From: an uncultured Muribaculaceae bacterium
GTDB taxonomy: Bacteria; Bacteroidota; Bacteroidia; Bacteroidales; Muribaculaceae
DNA length: 64,000 nt
NCBI GenBank assembly: GCA_910576775.1
Contig: CAJTJV010000006.1
Span: forward strand, 24,194 to 88,193
Reading direction: 5' to 3'
In this document: positions 1 through 5,488 of the stretch, piece by piece
Layout of the letters: each line of letters begins with the position of its first letter
Position numbering within the stretch: the first letter of the stretch is position 1
Notes under the pieces: model-generated
The model's input: only the letters and a program-made list of their open reading frames with translations
Databases searched by the model: none
What the model was told of the DNA's origin: nothing
Made by a program: the position numbers and the translations under genes

Positions 1-1353
1 ACCAGCGCCGTTGTACCGGCTCCGACGGCGATAGCTCCGGAAACAACGGCCGACACTACCATCGCCACAGAACAGGCAATAACCATCGTACCGTTGGACT
101 CGGCTTTCTATGCCCCGCGATCACTCGAGGAACTCCATACCTACCTCGACACAATGGATATGAGCGGCTACGAGATTACATGGTCCGATAAAAAACTCCC
201 TGCATATTTCTTCCGCCCGGCGGTATTCGTCGAGCACCGTCCATACAACCCCGTCACACTGGAGACACCCATGCCCGACCCGGAATCTCCCATACGCTGG
301 CTCGAGGAAGAGACCCGAATGCAAGCCGTAATGGAGAACATTTATTATGATATGTTCTCCAAACATCCCGAGGCCGTGACATACAATATCAACCTCCTCC
401 CGGAAGCCCCCAAACGCTATCACGCAGAGGTAGATCCCCAGGACCATACCATAAAAATCGAGGAAACGACATCTATAACGAATGCAGCTCCGACAATACA
501 GGCCGCAGAGGTACAGAAACGCCACTGGATAAAAACATTCAATGTAGCCGTACATTTCTCCCAGGCTTACGTATCGCCCAACTGGTACCAGGGCGGCAAC
601 AGCAACCTCAATGTACTCGGGAATATATTCTATAATGTGAAACTCAACCCCAAATACCATCCAAACCTGCTGTTCGAGTCAACTTTCCAGTATAAAATCG
701 GTATCAACAGCACCCCCGAGGACGAGTTGCACAAATATAATATTTCCGACGACCTCTTCCAACTCAACAGTACTCTCGGTATCAAGGCCGCCAGACGCTG
801 GTACTACTCTTTCACATTGCAATTCAAGACGCAGCTCTTCAAATCATATGAGCCGAACAAAGAGCCTCTGCGCTCGGCATTCCTCTCGCCCGGCGACCTC
901 ACCTTCGGTATCGGTATGACTTATAGCTACGCCAACCCCAAAAAGACCGTAACCCTCGATGCTTCGATTGCGCCGCTGTCGTACGCACTGCGCACATGTA
1001 TCAACCCGGATATCGACCCGACACGCTACAACGTAGAGGCCGGACACAAGGTGAAACACAGCTTCGGTTCGAGTGCGGAATTGAAATTCTTCTGGAAAAT
1101 CTGCCATAACATCTCCTATCGCTCGCGCATATTCGCATTCTCCGATTATGAAAGCGTCCAGGCAGACTGGGAGAATACTCTTACCTTCGACATAAACCGC
1201 TTCCTCACCACTCAGATTTATGCCCACGCGCGTTTCGACACAAAGACGCCCAAGACCCCGGACAACGAGGACGGCACTCCGAGCAAATGGAAAAAGCTAC
1301 AGGTAAAGGAAATACTATCCATAGGCTTCACATATAAATTCAGCAGTATATGA
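1..1353 (+). CDS. DUF3078-like predicted outer-membrane protein, 5' end missing
   Basis: The frame is open from base 1 without a stop, so the real start lies upstream; a TTG at 94 is the first start-like codon but is not convincing. About 450 codons are visible. The first part is polar and rich in Pro, Thr and Glu. From about base 520 the protein becomes a run of alternating aromatic and polar strands that includes WYQGGNSNLN (583-612), the look of DUF3078 proteins of Bacteroidetes, which are predicted outer-membrane beta-barrels of unknown function. The stop overlaps the next start (ATGA at 1350-1353), so the two are probably translationally coupled. The family call rests on recognising the motif; another barrel family is possible. 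Confidence 0.72.
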   Translation, partial: TSAVVPAPTAIAPETTADTTIATEQAITIVPLDSAFYAPRSLEELHTYLDTMDMSGYEITWSDKKLPAYFFRPAVFVEHRPYNPVTLETPMPDPESPIRWLEEETRMQAVMENIYYDMFSKHPEAVTYNINLLPEAPKRYHAEVDPQDHTIKIEETTSITNAAPTIQAAEVQKRHWIKTFNVAVHFSQAYVSPNWYQGGNSNLNVLGNIFYNVKLNPKYHPNLLFESTFQYKIGINSTPEDELHKYNISDDLFQLNSTLGIKAARRWYYSFTLQFKTQLFKSYEPNKEPLRSAFLSPGDLTFGIGMTYSYANPKKTVTLDASIAPLSYALRTCINPDIDPTRYNVEAGHKVKHSFGSSAELKFFWKICHNISYRSRIFAFSDYESVQADWENTLTFDINRFLTTQIYAHARFDTKTPKTPDNEDGTPSKWKKLQVKEILSIGFTYKFSSI

Positions 1354-1886
1354 ACCGCGCGGGTCTGACTGCTGCATTATGCATCCTTGGTGCGGTTTCG
1401 GCCGTCCAAGGACGCACGCAGTGGGTAAGGCTCGATTCTGTTGCGGCGTCGTCCGAACCTGCGTCAGGATATTGGCGCGTGGCACCGGAAGGCGCCGTAT
1501 TCATTTGTGAGCCTCTGCCGGGCCACTCCGGGAGCTACAGTATGAAACTTTTGTTCTCTCCCGACCTCAGCATCAGGCCGGGAACGTTTTTCGGCACTAT
1601 GACACAGTCCGGCAAAACGGGAGTCTTCGACGCCGAACTGATGCTCGACCCTTCGAAATTCAAAAGCCGGGAGCACAGGCGCACGTTCACAATAGAGATG
1701 AACGAAACGTCCGACAAGATGGTATTCAAGGCCTACCACGACCGACTGAAAGTGAATTTCGGCCGGCTCCTTCCATATTTCTTCCGTATCTCGGTGCGAC
1801 GAGACAATACCCGTCCCGAAAACATCGACGGCGCGGTGCGAATCGACGGCACCGAACTTTTCGCTGACAGAATTGTTATTCTATAA
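1350..1886 (+). CDS. Secreted protein of unknown function
   Basis: 178 residues. The N-terminus (MNRAGLTAALCILGAVSAVQG) is a plausible Sec signal with cleavage near residue 21. The rest is soluble, has no further membrane segment, and mixes short beta-like stretches with charged turns; I recognise no domain. The ATG overlaps the stop of the preceding barrel-like gene, and the next gene starts 13 nt downstream, so the three form one unit. By position it may be a periplasmic or outer-membrane partner of the upstream protein, which is inference only. Confidence 0.68.
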   Translation: MNRAGLTAALCILGAVSAVQGRTQWVRLDSVAASSEPASGYWRVAPEGAVFICEPLPGHSGSYSMKLLFSPDLSIRPGTFFGTMTQSGKTGVFDAELMLDPSKFKSREHRRTFTIEMNETSDKMVFKAYHDRLKVNFGRLLPYFFRISVRRDNTRPENIDGAVRIDGTELFADRIVIL

Positions 1887-1899
1887 AACAACTTTATCC

Positions 1900-2364
1900 A
1901 TGAAGAAAATCCTTCTCTGCCTGTTCATAATAGCCACTGTAGGCGTATGCGCCCAACAGACAACGCGAAAAGGTCTGAAAACAGCAAATACCGGCAAATC
2001 AACCGAGACAACATCCGCCGTCGGCATAATCGCCAACCCTCCGGCACATGCCGTCGACATAAACGGCTACGACAAGCCTCTGCGCTCGTCGCGGGAGACT
2101 TTCTTCGCCACCAACAACGACAAGCGGAACATCGCCGGGATGGCATTCACAATAACTTATTTTGATTCTTCGGGACGGCAGCTACACAAAGCCCACCACA
2201 ACACATCAACCGAGATACCCTCGGGCGAGACACGCCAGATTGCCGTCCGCTCCTGGGACAAACAGCAATCATTCTACTACGCACGTTCCACAGTTCCCGT
2301 ACGCGCGCAACAGGCAACGCCATACGATGTAAAAATCGAAATCGACACCCTTTTCGTAAGATAG
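1900..2364 (+). CDS. Small secreted protein of unknown function
   Basis: 154 residues from the ATG at 1900. A TTG at 1873 would give a longer frame but overlaps the upstream gene and puts nine polar residues before the signal peptide, so I reject it. MKKILLCLFIIATVGVCAQQ is a clear signal sequence. Residues about 80-130 (near GMAFTITYFDSSGRQLHKA and IPSGETRQIAVRSW) have the rhythm of small FxLYD-like beta-sandwich domains of exported proteins; this resemblance is tentative. It is the last gene before a convergent junction filled with repeats. Confidence 0.7.
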   Translation: MKKILLCLFIIATVGVCAQQTTRKGLKTANTGKSTETTSAVGIIANPPAHAVDINGYDKPLRSSRETFFATNNDKRNIAGMAFTITYFDSSGRQLHKAHHNTSTEIPSGETRQIAVRSWDKQQSFYYARSTVPVRAQQATPYDVKIEIDTLFVR

Positions 2365-2460
2365 AGCGGCGTAACCGGGATCCATCTTTTACTAATATAG
2401 AATCTCAACGCGCCGCATCGCGTTTTTGTGGTCGATTGAATTGGAATCAAAACGTAAGCC

Positions 2461-2510
2461 GTATCGCGGCGACAGCTCTGTAGGCTCGGGCAAGGAACGC
2501 AGCCCGGGTT
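2461..2510 (-). repeat. Repeat module P, inverted copy 1
   Basis: On the minus strand this reads CCCGGGCTGCG, CTTGCCCGAGCC, TACAGAGCTGTCGCCGCGAT in order. The same order appears at 2594-2646, 2661-2713 and 60120-60169 on the plus strand and at 63850-63900 on the minus strand. CCCGGGC and GCCCGAG/GCCCGGG can pair to form a short hairpin. Here it is inverted relative to its neighbours. Confidence 0.8.
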
Positions 2511-2541
2511 ACAGACGCGCGCCCCTAAATGATTAGCGTAA

Positions 2542-2571
2542 CTACGGCACTGTATCGCAGCTACGCAGCTT
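2542..2571. repeat. Repeat module Q (CGGCAC...CGCAGCTACG)
   Basis: The block CTACGGCACTGTATCGCAGC followed by TACGCAGC resembles the hairpin at 12398-12428, where the arms are perfectly complementary, and a shorter relative at about 60066-60090 (GGTACTGTACCGCCGCC). In this copy the arms are partly eroded. It shares the phrase CGCAGCTACG with module P, so P and Q may be fragments of a larger ancestral element. Confidence 0.6.
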
Positions 2572-2593
2572 CTTATTTGTGTTCTCACGATAT

Positions 2594-2646
2594 ACCCGGG
2601 CTGCGTGCCTTGCCCGGGCCTACAAAACCATCGCAGCTACGCTGCT
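2594..2646 (+). repeat. Repeat module P, copy 2
   Basis: Reads ACCCGGGCTGCGTGCCTTGC, then CCGGGCCTACAAAACCATCG, then CAGCTACGCTGCT. It is nearly identical to the copy at 60120-60169, 57 kb away (differences near the G/A of CTGCGTRCC and in AAACCA versus GAACTG). The CCCGGGC / GCCCGGG arms are complementary with the loop between them. Confidence 0.85.
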
Positions 2647-2660
2647 TATTGTCCGCCGAC

Positions 2661-2713
2661 AACCGGGCTCGGATTTACACCCTGGCCTATAGAACTGTCG
2701 CCGCTACGCGACT
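2661..2713 (+). repeat. Repeat module P, degenerate copy 3
   Basis: Direct repeat 14 nt after copy 2. AACCGGGCTCGGATTTACAC keeps the left part only loosely, whereas CCTGGCCTATAGAACTGTCG and CCGCTACGC match the right part of module P well. The right half is thus better preserved than the hairpin half in this copy. Confidence 0.65.
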
Positions 2714-2794
2714 CGCCGGACATATACGGCCAAATGAAAAAGCAGAGAGTCCCGGAGGGCAGCCGGCACATCGATGGTTCGTGCCCCATCGCGA

Positions 2795-2841
2795 GTCCCG
2801 GAGGGACGCTTTATCCGAGAACCCCGTGCTTTAGCGCGGGG
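2795..2841 (+). repeat. Two-hairpin repeat unit R, copy 1 (47 nt)
   Basis: Hairpin 1 is GTCCCGGAGGGAC (2795-2807): 5 bp stem, GGA triloop. A 14-nt spacer GCTTTATCCGAGAA follows. Hairpin 2 is CCCCGTGCTTTAGCGCGGGG (2822-2841): 8 bp stem with one G-T pair, TTTA loop. The same 13+14+20 layout recurs at 63934-63980 and, inverted and with different stem bases, at 2940-2986. A damaged hairpin 1 also lies at 2749-2761. Confidence 0.88.
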
Positions 2842-2862
2842 CAGGAGATGATATATGTATGA

Positions 2863-2916
2863 GTCTCGGAGAGACGTCTCATGTGAGCCTATTGACATAA
2901 GACGTCTCTCCGAGAC
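2863..2916. repeat. Pair of inverted GGA-triloop hairpins
   Basis: GTCTCGGAGAGAC (2863-2875) and its reverse complement GTCTCTCCGAGAC (2904-2916) face each other across 28 nt. Both keep the 5-bp stem and GGA loop of unit R but carry T-A instead of the fourth C-G pair, a compensatory change. Each is followed in its own orientation by GTCTYATGTS, a match to the start of the unit R spacer. The second hairpin of unit R is missing here. The whole 54-nt stretch is itself a large inverted repeat. Confidence 0.82.
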
Positions 2917-2939
2917 TTGGATATGCTGCCGGATATGTA

Positions 2940-2986
2940 CCCCGGCATGAATGCCGGGGCTTTCGGATGAAACGCCTCTCCGAGGC
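2940..2986 (-). repeat. Two-hairpin repeat unit R, inverted copy 2 (47 nt)
   Basis: On the minus strand: GCCTCGGAGAGGC (2986-2974), spacer GTTTCATCCGAAAG of exactly 14 nt, then CCCCGGCATTCATGCCGGGG (2959-2940). Compared with copy 1, both stems have changed sequence yet stay fully paired, and the GGA loop, the spacer length and most spacer bases are retained. This is the strongest sign that the structure, not just the sequence, has been maintained. Confidence 0.85.
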
Positions 2987-3032
2987 TATCGATGTCACCA
3001 TGAGAGCTTCCTGTACGTGTTGCTACATGGCT

Positions 3033-3095
3033 CCTCTCCGAGGCTCTTGTTCGGTATCGGGGCGGGGTCTTCCATTTCAGCGCTCACCCGAGGCT
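3033..3095 (-). repeat. Two degenerate GGA-hairpin copies
   Basis: On the minus strand, CCTCGGAGAGG (3043-3033) keeps a 4-bp stem and the GGA loop. GCCTCGGGTGAGC (about 3094-3082) is recognisable but has lost most pairing. They end at the 3' end of folA and look like decaying copies of hairpin 1 of unit R. Confidence 0.55.
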
Positions 3096-3096
3096 T

Positions 3097-3579
3097 TCAT
3101 GTTGGCATGGTTCTGTGCAGGGTGATGAAGCGTGCAGACGGATTGGTATCGGCAAACTCTATTTTTTCTATTGCAAAATCGTCAAGGGGGATGGTCGGGA
3201 AGAAGGTATCCGGCTCCGCGCCTACTGCATCTATGACGGTGAGGTCGAGCACATCGGCAAGAGGAAGTGCGAGAGCGTAAATCTGAGCTCCGCCAATAAC
3301 GAAAATCTCGCTGTCTCCGGCCATGGCAATGGCTTCGTCGAGCGATGCCGCGCGTTCAGCTCCCGGGGCGGAAAACGATTCGTTGCGGCTCACCACGATA
3401 TTGCGACGGCCGGGGAGAGCGCCCGATGGCAGAGAGTCGAAAGTCCTGCGCCCCATTATCAATGTATGTCCCATGGTGAGAGACTTGAAGCGGCGCAAGT
3501 CGGCCCGCAAATGGAAAAGCATGTCGCCACGGCTGCCGATGGCACCATTGCGGTCTATAGCAACTATTATGTGTATCAT
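3097..3579 (-). CDS. folA: Dihydrofolate reductase
   Basis: 160 residues, normal length for a bacterial chromosomal DHFR. It reduces dihydrofolate to tetrahydrofolate with NADPH in the cytosol, recycling the dihydrofolate that thymidylate synthase makes. Visible features: N-terminal MIHIIVAIDRNGAIG, the substrate-binding Asp27 in RADLRRFK, GRRTFDSLP (43-51), and FVIGGAQIYALAL (93-105). The position of E. coli Trp22 is Phe22 here (GDMLFHL), a modest departure. It starts 4 nt after the thyA stop, so it is the last gene of a three-gene operon. No separate promoter is visible. Confidence 0.97.
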   Translation of the reverse strand: MIHIIVAIDRNGAIGSRGDMLFHLRADLRRFKSLTMGHTLIMGRRTFDSLPSGALPGRRNIVVSRNESFSAPGAERAASLDEAIAMAGDSEIFVIGGAQIYALALPLADVLDLTVIDAVGAEPDTFFPTIPLDDFAIEKIEFADTNPSARFITLHRTMPT

Positions 3580-3583
3580 ACTG

Positions 3584-4378
3584 TCAGACGGAAACGTCGG
3601 CCTTGATATGCGGATGCGGGTCGTAGCCTTCGAGTGTGAAATCGGAATATTTGAAATCGAAGATGTCCTTCACCTCCGGGTTGATAATCATACGCGGCAG
3701 CGGACGTGGCTCGCGTGTCAGTTGCAGACGCGCCTGGTCGAGATGGTTGAGATAGAGATGTGCGTCGCCGAGAGTGTGCACGAAATCACCGGCCTCAAGC
3801 CCTGTCACCTGTGCCATCATCTGCAACAGCAACGCATATGACGCGATATTGAAAGGAACGCCCAGAAAGCAGTCGGCACTGCGCTGATAAAGCTGGAGAC
3901 TCAGGCGCCCGTCGGCGACATAGAACTGGAAAAAGGCGTGGCACGGCGGCAAATTCATATTCGGCAGGTCGGCCACATTCCAGGCACTGACGATTATACG
4001 GCGGGAATCCGGATTATGCTTAATCTGCTCCACGGCCTCGGCAATCTGGTCGATAGCACCTCCGGAATAATCGGGCCACGAACGCCACTGATAGCCGTAG
4101 ATGTGGCCGAGATTACCGTCGGCATCCGCCCATTCGTTCCATATCCTCACGCCGTTCTCCTGAAGATAATGCACATTGGTGTCGCCTTTAAGGAACCACA
4201 GCAGTTCGTGGATTATGGATTTTAGATGCAATTTCTTGGTTGTGACAAGCGGAAAGCCGTAGGAAAGGTTGAATCGCATCTGATAGCCGAACACGGATTT
4301 CGTACCTGTGCCCGTACGGTCGTGCTTGACGGTGCCGTGCTCGAGGATATGACTCAGAAGGTCTTGATATTGTTTCAT
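3584..4378 (-). CDS. thyA: Thymidylate synthase
   Basis: 264 residues, the same length as E. coli ThyA. It methylates dUMP to dTMP using methylenetetrahydrofolate and releases dihydrofolate. The catalytic cysteine is Cys146 in LPPCHAFFQFYV, the phosphate-binding arginines are Arg126-Arg127 in NPDSRRIIVSAWN, and the dUMP-binding region is DCFLGVPFNIASYALL. The start overlaps the stop of the upstream polyferredoxin gene (ATGA, 4378-4375), and folA follows after 4 nt. The thyA-folA pairing is functionally sensible; the polyferredoxin in front is the unusual partner. Confidence 0.98.
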   Translation of the reverse strand: MKQYQDLLSHILEHGTVKHDRTGTGTKSVFGYQMRFNLSYGFPLVTTKKLHLKSIIHELLWFLKGDTNVHYLQENGVRIWNEWADADGNLGHIYGYQWRSWPDYSGGAIDQIAEAVEQIKHNPDSRRIIVSAWNVADLPNMNLPPCHAFFQFYVADGRLSLQLYQRSADCFLGVPFNIASYALLLQMMAQVTGLEAGDFVHTLGDAHLYLNHLDQARLQLTREPRPLPRMIINPEVKDIFDFKYSDFTLEGYDPHPHIKADVSV

Positions 4379-5241
4379 TTTTCGGTTCTGGAAGATGTAG
4401 CGACGTTACCTCCGGCAGCCGGCCGTCCTTTGGCGGAACCATTACCTCCGACAGCCTGCATCATAGGCATATCGAGGCGGAAACGTCCTGTTTTATAAAG
4501 AATGGCGTCATTGGGGCATACCGTCGTACAGTCGAAGCATACCACACACCGAGAATTATTGACAATCTTTTCCGGCAGTTTTATGCACTGCGCCTTACAT
4601 ACGCGCTCACATTCACCGCAGTTTATGCATTTGTCGGGGTCTATCTCTATATGGAAATATGATTTGGAACCGACATAGCCTAAAATAGTGCCTACCGGAC
4701 ATACAGTGCTGCAGCCTATACGTCCGTTTTTCCATGCCGCACAAGCTACTGCACAAGCTGTAACCGCCGCCACAGCAAGCGACGAGGCGGTAAAACTTAC
4801 CGCCGACGGGTTAAGACCCAGAGGGCGCGCCACAAGCTCCCCTACCATCCGGGCATAGGAGCTGTAGGGGTCGAAAAGCGTGGGGAAGAACGATCCGCCG
4901 ATAATAAAAGTGGCTAAGGCTATAATCAGGAATATGACGCGTGTACGCTGCGATGGTGCCACATATCGGTATGAACAGCGGCGTCGACCCGCAAGACGCC
5001 CGACTGCCGACACACAATCCATCAGTGTACCCATCGGACATGCTGTCGAGCAATAGATACGGCCATATATCAATGTAATGACAAGCCAGAAAAGAAGACA
5101 CACCGAAGCACCTGAAAGCAAGGCGGTGAGTATCTGCATACGTACAAACACACTGTCATAGCCTGCAAGCAGTGCCCATGTAGGCACCGCCATGGCAATC
5201 AGCGATATAACAATTCGTGCTATTCTTACCGGCTTATACAT
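4375..5241 (-). CDS. Membrane 4Fe-4S polyferredoxin (NapH/CcoG-like)
   Basis: 288 residues from the ATG at 5241; the longer frame would add 27 residues upstream that do not resemble the family. The order is: TM helix (about 6-26), TM helix (about 34-58), CSTACP (Cys64, Cys68), TM (about 101-120), TM (about 147-170), CSTVCP (Cys187, Cys191), then two ferredoxin clusters C205xxCxxCxxxC215 and C232xxCxxCxxxC242. This is the architecture of NapH-like membrane iron-sulfur proteins that pass electrons at the inner membrane; the donor and acceptor are unknown. It heads an operon with thyA and folA. The promoter box lies so close to the ATG that the mRNA may lack a leader. Confidence 0.85.
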   Translation of the reverse strand: MYKPVRIARIVISLIAMAVPTWALLAGYDSVFVRMQILTALLSGASVCLLFWLVITLIYGRIYCSTACPMGTLMDCVSAVGRLAGRRRCSYRYVAPSQRTRVIFLIIALATFIIGGSFFPTLFDPYSSYARMVGELVARPLGLNPSAVSFTASSLAVAAVTACAVACAAWKNGRIGCSTVCPVGTILGYVGSKSYFHIEIDPDKCINCGECERVCKAQCIKLPEKIVNNSRCVVCFDCTTVCPNDAILYKTGRFRLDMPMMQAVGGNGSAKGRPAAGGNVATSSRTEK

Positions 5242-5245
5242 ACCG

Positions 5246-5277
5246 CAAAGATACGAATAAGTTGAGAGCATATGAAA
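5246..5277 (-). promoter_or_regulatory. Promoter for polyferredoxin-thyA-folA, near-leaderless
   Basis: On the minus strand TATCTTTG (5253-5246) fits the Bacteroidetes -7 box TAnnTTTG exactly. A -33-like TTTC (5277-5274) lies 20 nt upstream. The final G of the box is only 4 nt before the A of the ATG at 5241, so transcription should begin at or within a few bases of the start codon. Confidence 0.6.
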
Positions 5278-5421
5278 ATTTATTTTCAATTTGCCGAGCG
5301 GTAGTATCTTCGATGGAGTCAAAGACAGGTGTTATTTTCCGGAAACTATTAATCAAACCGGATTTCGTACACCGGTTCTGCATATTCGCAGATTTTAAGA
5401 TGAAAGCTCGGAAATATTTCG

Positions 5422-5429
5422 TACCTTTG
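5422..5429 (+). promoter_or_regulatory. Candidate -7 box for the dnaE operon
   Basis: TACCTTTG matches TAnnTTTG, 59 nt before the dnaE ATG; transcription would begin near 5435. I see no good TTTG at the usual distance upstream, so this is weaker than the other promoters listed. The 247-nt gap between the divergent genes is otherwise AT-rich and featureless. Confidence 0.45.
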
Positions 5430-5488
5430 GCCTACATTTCGTGTCGCAAAGGCCGAATCTATTTCCAAGCTACTATCTCTCAACCCCT

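Larger units (their letters stand above)
2365..3096. other. 732-nt convergent intergenic region made of hairpin repeats
   Basis: This lies between the end of a plus-strand gene and the end of folA on the minus strand. No credible gene is present; the short frames here have no family resemblance and run through inverted repeats. The stretch is a mosaic of degenerate and intact copies of at least three short modules, annotated separately, in both orientations. It can be read as an accumulation site for a dispersed non-coding repeat family. A bidirectional terminator role for the two flanking operons is possible, since neither has another obvious terminator. Confidence 0.8.

Noticed and set aside
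2795..2807. GGAGG in the hairpin as a Shine-Dalgarno or CsrA-type site
   Set aside because: Variant copies change GGAGG to GGAGA while keeping the stem, no start codon follows, and half the copies are inverted; only the GGA loop itself is constant.
2529..2898. Several overlapping open frames in the repeat region
   Set aside because: They run through inverted repeats on both strands, and their products are short and rich in Arg, Pro and Ser with no signal or domain.
2461..3095. CRISPR array
   Set aside because: Repeats vary in orientation and spacing, spacers are not unique fixed-length units, and no cas gene is present.
5441..5488. GTG start extending DnaE by 16 residues
   Set aside because: The PHP domain normally begins within a few residues of the FVHLHVHS motif, and the ATG at 5489 fits; the extension also starts close to the predicted transcription start.
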